DNA of 6,422 nucleotides, taken from positions 1 through 6,422 of the forward strand of contig JAGWKJ010000145.1 of assembly GCA_028865375.1 (NCBI GenBank), read 5' to 3'. The DNA comes from Hyphomicrobiales bacterium (GTDB lineage: Bacteria > Pseudomonadota > Alphaproteobacteria > Rhizobiales > Beijerinckiaceae). The translations under genes and the position numbers were made by a program. The notes beneath the pieces were generated by a model. The model worked only from the letters and a program-made list of their open reading frames with translations. It was not told where the DNA came from and ran no database searches. Shown piece after piece: positions 1 to 4,786 of the stretch (position 1 is the stretch's first letter; each line of letters opens with the position of its first letter).

Positions 1-918
1 GCTGTCGCCGGTGTGGACGCCCATCGGATCGACGTTCTCGATCGAGCAGATGATGATGCAGTTGTCCGCCTTGTCGCGGACGACCTCCATCTCGAACTCC
101 TTCCAGCCGAGCACGCTCTCCTCGATCAGCACCTCGGTGGTGGGCGAGGCGTCGAGCCCGCGCTCCACGATGTCGATGAACTCGGCCTTGTTGTAGGCGA
201 TGCCCCCGCCGGTGCCCCCCAGCGTGAAGCTCGGGCGGATGATCGCCGGCAGGCCGATGTCGTCGAGCGCGTCGAGCGCCTCGGTGAGGCCCTTCGACAC
301 GTAGCGGCGCTTGCGGTCGGGTTCGTGGGCGTCCCATTCGCGGCGCAACCTCGCCAGCGCCTCGGCGCGCGCCTCGCCTTCAGGGACCGCGGCCTCGCGC
401 TCGCGCACGAGCCGGGAATATTCCTCCTTGTCGGCGCGCTTCACGTCGGACGCGTTGGCCAGCCGCGAGCGCGGCGTCTCCAAGCCGATCTTGTGCATCG
501 CCTGGCGGAACAATTCGCGGTCTTCGGCCTTGTCGATGGCGGCGGCGTCCGCGCCGATCATCTCGACCCCGAACTCGTCGAGCGTGCCGCGGTTCTTCAG
601 CGACAGCGCGCAATTCAGCGCAGTCTGGCCGCCCATGGTCGGCAGCAGCGCGAAGCCGCCGGGGATCGCGTGGCGTTCCTTCTCGATGATCTTGGCGACC
701 ACCTCGGGCGTGATCGGCTCGACATAGGTGCGGTCGGCCATGTCCGGATCGGTCATGATCGTGGCCGGGTTGGAATTGACCAGCACCACCCGGTAGCCCT
801 CGGCGCGCAGGGCCTTGCACGCCTGCGTGCCCGAATAATCGAACTCGCACGCCTGCCCGATCACGATGGGGCCGGCGCCGATGATGAGGATGGTCGAGAT
901 GTCGGTGCGCTTCGGCAT
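1..918 (-). CDS. carB: Carbamoyl-phosphate synthase large subunit, N-terminal part (3' end outside window)
   Basis: CarB makes carbamoyl phosphate from bicarbonate, ATP and ammonia delivered by the CarA glutaminase. The product feeds pyrimidine and arginine synthesis in the cytoplasm. The 306 codons present read without interruption from MPKRTDISTILIIGAGPIVIGQ at the ATG at 918, the usual CarB N-terminus, so the start is secure although the ribosome site is weak (GGGCGG). The pre-ATP-grasp region includes LPTMGGQTALNCAL (about residues 91-105). The first ATP-grasp domain follows, with IGADAAAIDKAEDR (121-134), IIRPSFTLGGTGGGIAYN (226-243), EMEVVRDK (276-283) and PMGVHTGDS at the window edge. 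Arg134 and Arg228 match the nucleotide-binding Arg129 and Arg169 of E. coli CarB. About 54 extra residues, charged and probably helical, lie between them. I recall a similar insert in alphaproteobacterial CarB. carA is not directly upstream; a divergent hydrolase gene is. Confidence 0.97.
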   Translation of the reverse strand, partial: MPKRTDISTILIIGAGPIVIGQACEFDYSGTQACKALRAEGYRVVLVNSNPATIMTDPDMADRTYVEPITPEVVAKIIEKERHAIPGGFALLPTMGGQTALNCALSLKNRGTLDEFGVEMIGADAAAIDKAEDRELFRQAMHKIGLETPRSRLANASDVKRADKEEYSRLVREREAAVPEGEARAEALARLRREWDAHEPDRKRRYVSKGLTEALDALDDIGLPAIIRPSFTLGGTGGGIAYNKAEFIDIVERGLDASPTTEVLIEESVLGWKEFEMEVVRDKADNCIIICSIENVDPMGVHTGDS

Positions 919-1164
919 GTCCGCCCGTCGATGGCGCGACCCGAAAGCCGCGCGCGAAAACGGGCGCTCGGCGACCCGAGGAGCCGCGCGCCCGGTGGAA
1001 AAGGGAACGGAAAGGCAACGCAAGCGCCGCCGCCCGTCCGCCCTCCCTAGACGGTTTGCCCGCCGGTGGGAAGGGCGGGATCGGGACGGGGACCGCGCGC
1101 CCGGCCCCGACATCGCGCGGACGGTTCGAACGTCCTAAGCTCGCCGCCCACCGAGGAGTTTCGC
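919..1164. other. Intergenic region between divergent carB and hydrolase gene
   Basis: This 246-base GC-rich gap separates two divergently transcribed genes, so it must hold both promoters. I see no strong -35/-10 pair on either strand and no convincing operator or leader peptide. A short GC-rich inverted pair (CCCGCC followed by GGCGGG around 1059-1080) could fold, but it has no T-tract. Reading frames that cross the gap are extensions of shadow frames and are not supported as genes. The gap ends at a clear Shine-Dalgarno, GAGGAG at 1153-1158, for the plus-strand gene. Confidence 0.5.
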
Positions 1165-1860
1165 ATGATCGTGCATTGGCTGGGCCATTCGGCCTTCCGC
1201 GTCGAGATCGAGGGCGTGGTCGCGCTGTTCGACCCGTTCCTGACCGGCAACCCGAAGTTCTCCGGCGACCGCGACGCGGCGATCGCGGGGGTCACCCACG
1301 TGCTGCTCACCCACGGCCACAACGACCATTTCGGCGACACGATCGACGTTCTCGCCAAGACCGGCGCGACGCTCGTCTCCACGCCCGAATTGTGCGGCTA
1401 TGTCTCGTCGGTCGCGCCCGCCGCCAAATGCGTCGGCATGAACATCGGCGGCACGGCGCGGCTCGGCGACGCAAGCGTGTCGATGGTGCGGGCGCACCAT
1501 TCGTCGTCCTACCACGCGCCCGACGGCGCCACGATCTACGGCGGCGAGCCGACCGGGCTGATCCTCAAGGTCGGCGGCCGCAGCGTCTATCACATGGGCG
1601 ACACGGCGGCCTATTCCGACATGGGGCTCGTCAACGAGTTGCACCGGCCCGAGGTCGGCATCGTGCCCATCGGCGACCATTACACGATGGGCGCCGAAGA
1701 GGCCGCGCTCGCCGTCAACCGCTGGTTCGACTTCCGCGCGGTCTTCCCCTGCCACTATCGCACGTTCCCCGTGCTGGCGCAGGACGCGAGCGCCTTCGTC
1801 TCGCGGGTCATCAAGGGCAAGGTCCACGCGCCCGAGCCGATGGAGCGCGTGGAGACCTGA
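1165..1860 (+). CDS. UPF0173 family metal-dependent hydrolase (UlaG-like metallo-beta-lactamase fold)
   Basis: The gene encodes a complete 231-residue cytoplasmic enzyme of the metallo-beta-lactamase superfamily, in the branch with UlaG and the UPF0173 proteins, whose usual length is about 225-235. The metal-binding signature THGHNDHFGD gives His50, His52, Asp54 and His55. Later candidate ligands are His111 or His112 in RAHHSSSY, Asp146 in YHMGDTAAYSDM, and His197 in FPCHYRTF. PIGDHYTMG (168-176) is also typical of UPF0173. The N-terminal IVHWLGHSAFRVE strand pair and the absence of a signal peptide fit the family. The ATG at 1165 is chosen because GAGGAG lies six bases upstream and family homology begins there; an upstream in-frame extension to 1066 lacks family sequence. 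UlaG itself is an L-ascorbate-6-phosphate lactonase, but the substrate of this branch is not known to me. It is transcribed alone, away from carB. Confidence 0.93.
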   Translation: MIVHWLGHSAFRVEIEGVVALFDPFLTGNPKFSGDRDAAIAGVTHVLLTHGHNDHFGDTIDVLAKTGATLVSTPELCGYVSSVAPAAKCVGMNIGGTARLGDASVSMVRAHHSSSYHAPDGATIYGGEPTGLILKVGGRSVYHMGDTAAYSDMGLVNELHRPEVGIVPIGDHYTMGAEEAALAVNRWFDFRAVFPCHYRTFPVLAQDASAFVSRVIKGKVHAPEPMERVET

Positions 1861-1873
1861 GCGGGCCGCTCAG
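1857..1873. repeat. Perfect palindrome covering both convergent stop codons
   Basis: Arms CTGAGCGG and CCGCTCAG flank a single G at 1865. The plus-strand hydrolase stop TGA (1858-1860) and the minus-strand oxidoreductase stop TGA (1872-1870) are mirror parts of the arms. RNA from either strand could form a GC-rich hairpin, with an effective loop of three to five bases. No T-run follows on either side, so an intrinsic terminator is not shown. A 3'-end stabilising hairpin or a site where convergent transcription ends is possible. Confidence 0.5.
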
Positions 1874-3006
1874 TCCGCCGCCAGCGCGGCCGCGTCCTCT
1901 TCCGTCATCACGCCGGGACGGGCGCGCGTCGCGGGCAGCGTGATCGCGCGGTTGCGCGCGCCCGAACGCAACACGCCCTCCATCACCTCGAGCGCGTGCA
2001 GCGCGACGTCGCCCGACAGCCGCGAGGCGCGGCGGGTGCGGATCGCCTCGGCGAGCTCGGCGATGCCCAGCACGCGGTAGTTCGCGTTGGCGGGATTGTC
2101 GGGCGGGTTGTTCGGCTTGCCGAAGACCGCGCCCGACGTGTCGTGCCTTTCCCATTCGCCGCGGCCGCGCGCCACCTCGACGATGCCGCCGAAGAAATTG
2201 GGATCGGGCACGCGCATCGAGCCCTCCGTGCCGTGGATCTCGATCGGGTGCATGCCGTGGCGCCAGACGTCCCAGCTCATGCCCAGCATGACCCGCGCGC
2301 CGGAAGCGAACTCCAGCAGCGCGTGGGCGGTGGTGGGCGTCTCGACCTTGATGCGCTTGCCCTTGTTGGGGCCTTCCGCGGACACGGTGCGCGTCGGGTT
2401 GCCGATCGTCGTGGAGGCGAGCACGCGGCGCACGGGGCCCAGCAGGTTGACGAGCTGGGTGACGTAATAGGGCCCGAGGTCGAGCACCGGCCCGCCGCCC
2501 GGCTTGAAGAAGAAGTCCGGGTTGGGATGCCAATGCTCCATGCCATGCGACATCATGAAGGCGGTGCCCGAGATCGGCTTGCCGATCACGCCCGCTTCGA
2601 CGAGCCCGCGCGCCATGCGGCCGGCCGGCCCCAGGATCGTGTCGGGCGCCGAGGCGATCGCGCGCCGGTTAGCCTTGGCGGCGGCCACCAGCTTGCGGCC
2701 GAGCGCGGCGGTGGCGGCGAGCGGCTTCTCGGTGAAGACGTGCTTGCCGGCCTTCAGCGCGGCCAGCGACACCGGATAATGCGCGTTGGGCACCGTCAGG
2801 TTGACCACGATGGCGACGTCCTTGGACGCCCGCAGGTCGTCCACCGACAGCGCCTTGACGCCGAACTCGTCCGCGCGCGCGCGGGCCGCCGCCGGCGCCA
2901 TGTCCGCGACCGCGCGCATTTCCACGCCGCGGAACAGCGGCGCGTTGCGCAGATAGGTGCGCGAGATGTTGCCGCACCCGATGATGCCGACGCCCAACAC
3001 GGTCAT
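1870..3006 (-). CDS. Gfo/Idh/MocA family NAD(P)-dependent oxidoreductase
   Basis: The gene encodes a 378-residue cytoplasmic sugar or polyol dehydrogenase-like protein. An N-terminal Rossmann fold begins at residue 4 with GVGIIGCGNIS (dinucleotide loop Gly10-x-Gly12), and Asp35 ends the second strand. The family catalytic motif EKP lies at 93-95, with Lys94 the expected catalytic lysine. The C-terminal substrate domain carries HWHPNPDFFF (158-167), GGGPVLDLGPYY (170-181, with Asp176 in the substrate pocket) and IEIHGTEGSMRVPDPNFFGG. The length is normal for the family. There is no Tat signal, unlike periplasmic glucose-fructose oxidoreductases. The ATG at 3006 is preceded by GGAGGGG with a six-base spacer and sits just before the Rossmann strand; the frame stays open further upstream but overlaps the preceding gene. 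It is the second gene of an operon with the isomerase-like gene 32 bases upstream. The substrate cannot be read from sequence; a myo-inositol- or keto-sugar-type compound is a reasonable guess. Confidence 0.94.
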   Translation of the reverse strand: MTVLGVGIIGCGNISRTYLRNAPLFRGVEMRAVADMAPAAARARADEFGVKALSVDDLRASKDVAIVVNLTVPNAHYPVSLAALKAGKHVFTEKPLAATAALGRKLVAAAKANRRAIASAPDTILGPAGRMARGLVEAGVIGKPISGTAFMMSHGMEHWHPNPDFFFKPGGGPVLDLGPYYVTQLVNLLGPVRRVLASTTIGNPTRTVSAEGPNKGKRIKVETPTTAHALLEFASGARVMLGMSWDVWRHGMHPIEIHGTEGSMRVPDPNFFGGIVEVARGRGEWERHDTSGAVFGKPNNPPDNPANANYRVLGIAELAEAIRTRRASRLSGDVALHALEVMEGVLRSGARNRAITLPATRARPGVMTEEDAAALAAD

Positions 3007-3038
3007 GGTCCGCCCCTCCCCCAATTGACGCCGCGCGC

Positions 3039-3797
3039 TCAGGCCCAACCCTTGACCGCCTCGATCGAGCGGCGCGCGAAGCGCAGCCAATCGGACGGCT
3101 TGTCGTGTTCCAGCACCAGCGTCTTGGCGCCCGCGGCGCGGCCGGCGGCGACCCAGGCTTCGAGCGGAAGCGCGCCGTGGCCGACGTCGGCCCAGCCGTC
3201 TTCGTCCTCCGCCGTGCCGTGCGGTGCCATGTCCTTGACGTGCAGCGCCACCACGCGGCCGGAATATTTTTGCATCCAGGCGAGCGGGTCCTCGCCCGCG
3301 CGCGCGATCCAGCCGAGGTCGGCCTGCCAGCCGATCGCCGGCGCCTCGCCCAGCAGCACGTCGAGCGGCTTGCCGCCGCCCGCGATGTCGGCGAACTCGA
3401 AGGCATGGTTGTGCCAAGCGAAGGCGAAGCCCTCGTCGGACGCCCGCTTGCCCGCGGCGGCGAGCCGCCCCGCGACCGCCTTCCAGCCGGCGAGATCTTG
3501 GCTGCGCTCCTCGGCGGGCAGCGCCGGGGCGATCAGCGTCTTCACGCCCAGCTTGCGCGCGGCGGCGGCGACGCCGGCGAAATCGCGTTCCAAGTCGGCG
3601 AGCCCGACATGGGTCGTCGGCGCCCCGACATGATGGGCCGTCAGCGCGGCGGCGAGCGCGTCAGCGTCGGCCAGCAGGCCGCCATAGGGCTCGACATTGC
3701 GATAGCCCAGCCCCGCCAGCGTCGCGACCTGCGCGGCGGCCGGAGGGGACATCCGGGCCGAATAGAGTTGGAACGATACGTTTTCGAGCGACGCCAT
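3039..3797 (-). CDS. Sugar phosphate isomerase/epimerase family protein (xylose isomerase-like TIM barrel)
   Basis: The gene encodes 252 residues with the AP-endonuclease-2/xylose-isomerase-like barrel shared by IolE, IolI and many sugar epimerases. It opens with the barrel strand VSFQLYSARM, then LGYRNVEPYGG (30-40). The pattern WHNHAFEF (128-135) is characteristic of this family. Likely divalent-metal ligands are Glu134, Asp160 in GWQADLGW, His186 in VALHVKDM, and Glu230 in LVLEHDKPSDW. The ATG at 3797 is preferred because GGGAGG lies five bases upstream. A TTG at 3815 would add six residues but falls upstream of the start point expected from the proposed promoter. No signal peptide is visible. 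As the first gene of a two-gene operon with a Gfo/Idh/MocA oxidoreductase, it probably isomerises, epimerises or dehydrates the sugar that the partner oxidises. The actual substrate is unknown, and no transporter or regulator lies next to the pair. Confidence 0.92.
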   Translation of the reverse strand: MASLENVSFQLYSARMSPPAAAQVATLAGLGYRNVEPYGGLLADADALAAALTAHHVGAPTTHVGLADLERDFAGVAAAARKLGVKTLIAPALPAEERSQDLAGWKAVAGRLAAAGKRASDEGFAFAWHNHAFEFADIAGGGKPLDVLLGEAPAIGWQADLGWIARAGEDPLAWMQKYSGRVVALHVKDMAPHGTAEDEDGWADVGHGALPLEAWVAAGRAAGAKTLVLEHDKPSDWLRFARRSIEAVKGWA

Positions 3798-3802
3798 GAT
3801 CC

Positions 3803-3808
3803 CCTCCC
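3803..3808 (-). promoter_or_regulatory. Ribosome binding site that fixes the isomerase start
   Basis: GGGAGG on the minus strand sits five bases before the ATG at 3797. This spacing favours that ATG over the TTG at 3815, which has no such site downstream of the proposed transcription start. Confidence 0.65.
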
Positions 3809-3817
3809 GATCCAAGC

Positions 3818-3846
3818 ATGTTAGATGGCCCGTGCGACGCTGTGAA
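3818..3846 (-). promoter_or_regulatory. Predicted sigma-70 promoter of the isomerase-oxidoreductase operon
   Basis: On the minus strand, TTCACA (3846-3841, five of six matches to the -35 consensus) is followed after 17 bases by TAACAT (3823-3818, four of six matches to the -10). The start point would fall near 3811. That leaves a leader of about 14 bases containing the GGGAGG ribosome site. It is divergent from the toxin-antitoxin promoter about 100 bases away. Confidence 0.5.
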
Positions 3847-3943
3847 GCGCGCGGCTGGATTCAGTTCGCTTGGAACGGTGTATGACCACCGGCAATTGCG
3901 GCGAGCCTAGCGGTTGACCTTTCAGAGGACGAAGCCGCGCGCG

Positions 3944-3972
3944 TTGACTGGCCGTCACCAATGTAGTAACGT
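3944..3972 (+). promoter_or_regulatory. Predicted promoter of the toxin-antitoxin operon
   Basis: TTGACT (3944-3949) is a near-consensus -35. TAACGT (3967-3972), 17 bases downstream, is a poor -10 (three of six) but falls exactly in the centre of the inverted repeat at 3961-3980. The -35 and its position relative to the operator are the main evidence. A second TTGACC at 3914-3919 has no AT-rich -10 at proper spacing. Confidence 0.4.
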
Positions 3973-3980
3973 CGCTACAT
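3961..3980. promoter_or_regulatory. Inverted-repeat operator of the toxin-antitoxin module
   Basis: ATGTAG (3961-3966) and CTACAT (3975-3980) are perfect inverted arms around eight bases, with a further palindromic ACGT at the centre (3969-3972), so 16 of 20 positions are symmetric. It ends 14 bases before the antitoxin ATG and covers the likely -10. Phd/YefM antitoxins typically bind such repeats in their own promoters, alone or with the toxin, so autorepression is the natural reading. It has not been tested. Confidence 0.65.
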
Positions 3981-3994
3981 AAAGGATCGAGGTC

Positions 3995-4246
3995 ATGTCC
4001 AACACCACGCTTTCCAGCCGCGCGTTCAACCAAGACACTGGGCGAGCGAAGCGCGCCGCGGCGGCGGGGCCCGTTTTCATTACCGACCGCGGCACGCCCA
4101 GGCACGTGCTCCTGAGCATCGAGGATTATCGCCGCCTCGCCGGCGTACGTCGGAGCATCGCGGACGCATTGGCGCTTCCCGATGGCGACATGGAATTCGA
4201 TCCTCCACGTGCGACGGTCGGGCTTCGTCGCGCCGACACCGCTTGA
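3995..4246 (+). CDS. Type II antitoxin, Phd/YefM family
   Basis: This 83-residue protein is the probable antitoxin of the adjacent PIN toxin. The N-terminal part matches the Phd/YefM fold: SSRAFNQDTGRAKRAA (an early strand and helix that form the DNA-binding dimer), then PVFITDRGTPRHVLLSIEDYRRL (about 26-48), the family signature in which a strand ending 'ITDRG' is followed by 'VLLS.EDY'. The C-terminal tail, DGDMEFDPPRA and beyond, is acidic, then basic, and should be flexible; in this family that part wraps the toxin active site. AAAGGA lies eight bases before the ATG at 3995. The stop TGA shares its A with the toxin ATG, so translation is coupled. The upstream inverted repeat suggests it represses its own promoter. 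Pairing of Phd/YefM-type antitoxins with PIN toxins is common in alphaproteobacteria, as far as I know. Confidence 0.9.
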   Translation: MSNTTLSSRAFNQDTGRAKRAAAAGPVFITDRGTPRHVLLSIEDYRRLAGVRRSIADALALPDGDMEFDPPRATVGLRRADTA

Positions 4247-4674
4247 TGTTCATCCTCGACACGAACGTCGTTTCCGATTTGCGGAAGGTCCGGTCGGGCG
4301 CGGCTGACGCCAACGTCGCCCGTTGGGCCGATTCCGTCGATGCCGGAGAGTTATTCCTCTCGACGATCACCGCTCTCGAACTCGAACTCGGCGTCCTGTT
4401 GGCGGAGCGGAAGGACGCTCGGCGAGGTTCGCACTTGCGGGCTTGGCTGGATGGGCAGGTCATGCCGGAATTTCAAGATCGGATCATTCCCGTGGACGCC
4501 GCCGTGGCCCGTCGGTGCGCCAAGCTCCACGTTCCCGACCCGCGCGCGGAACGCGACGCGCTGATCGCGGCGAGCGCGCTCGTCCACGGCATGACGATCG
4601 TCACCCGCAACGTCGCCGACTTCGAGCCGCTCGCCGTCGCGCTGGTCAATCCTTGGCTGCACGCCCCGGGCTGA
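4246..4674 (+). CDS. vapC: Type II toxin, PIN-domain ribonuclease (VapC/FitB-like)
   Basis: This 142-residue PIN-domain protein should be a Mg2+/Mn2+-dependent endoribonuclease, inhibited by the antitoxin encoded immediately upstream. The acidic active-site residues appear in order: Asp5 in FILDTNVVSDL, Glu45 in STITALELELG, Asp104 in ERDALIAASAL, and Asp125 in TRNVADFEPL. None is missing, so the toxin looks intact. The length and the pattern 'LDTNVVSDLRK' to 'NPW' near the C-terminus resemble FitB-like VapC proteins. The ATG at 4246 overlaps the antitoxin stop in TGATG. A TTG one codon earlier is open but less likely. The RNA target cannot be read from sequence; tRNA or rRNA cleavage is usual for studied VapC toxins. 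A hairpin follows the stop, and opgH starts about 110 bases downstream from its own promoter. Confidence 0.93.
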   Translation: MFILDTNVVSDLRKVRSGAADANVARWADSVDAGELFLSTITALELELGVLLAERKDARRGSHLRAWLDGQVMPEFQDRIIPVDAAVARRCAKLHVPDPRAERDALIAASALVHGMTIVTRNVADFEPLAVALVNPWLHAPG

Positions 4675-4677
4675 GTG

Positions 4678-4706
4678 CGGCGCAACCGGGCGGTCTTCTT
4701 GCGCCG
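4678..4706. repeat. Stem-loop after the toxin gene
   Basis: CGGCGCAA (4678-4685) and TTGCGCCG (4699-4706) form a perfect eight-base stem with a 13-base loop, starting four bases after the toxin stop. No run of T follows directly, so an intrinsic terminator is doubtful. It could still mark the end of the toxin-antitoxin transcript. Confidence 0.4.
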
Positions 4707-4721
4707 AACCGGCACGTCCCT

Positions 4722-4749
4722 TTGACATCCTCCGCCCCGGCCCTATGAA
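4722..4749 (+). promoter_or_regulatory. Predicted sigma-70 promoter of opgH
   Basis: TTGACA (4722-4727) is a perfect -35. After 16 bases comes TATGAA (4744-4749), four of six matches to the -10. Transcription would start near 4756, downstream of the first in-frame ATG at 4745, whose bases belong to the -10 itself. This is the strongest promoter-like sequence in the window. It makes opgH independent of the toxin-antitoxin operon. Confidence 0.55.
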
Positions 4750-4786
4750 GCGCCACGCGCCGACCAAGAGCCAGCGATTGGAGCCG

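Noticed and set aside
13..1050. A 345-codon plus-strand frame opposite carB
   Set aside because: It mirrors CarB codons and continues into the intergenic gap with low-complexity, basic sequence; no family signature.
1059..1080. GC-rich inverted pair (CCCGCC and GGCGGG) as a terminator or attenuator
   Set aside because: The stem is only six bases, lies in a generally GC-rich stretch, has no T-tract, and sits between divergent genes where no terminator is needed.
1996..3633. A 545-codon open frame on the plus strand opposite the oxidoreductase and isomerase genes
   Set aside because: It is antisense to two genes with clear family motifs, is very rich in Arg, Ala, Gly and His, and shows no domain. 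Long shadow frames are expected in such GC-rich DNA.
3798..3815. TTG at 3815 as the isomerase start
   Set aside because: The ATG at 3797 has an ideally spaced GGGAGG, and the proposed promoter would start RNA near 3811, downstream of the TTG.
3821..4105. A 94-codon minus-strand frame across the toxin-antitoxin promoter
   Set aside because: It overlaps the antitoxin N-terminus, the operator and both promoters, has no ribosome site that I can see, and shows no known motif.
4243..4245. TTG one codon before the toxin ATG as its start
   Set aside because: The ATG at 4246 gives the typical TGATG overlap with the antitoxin stop and a normal PIN N-terminus.
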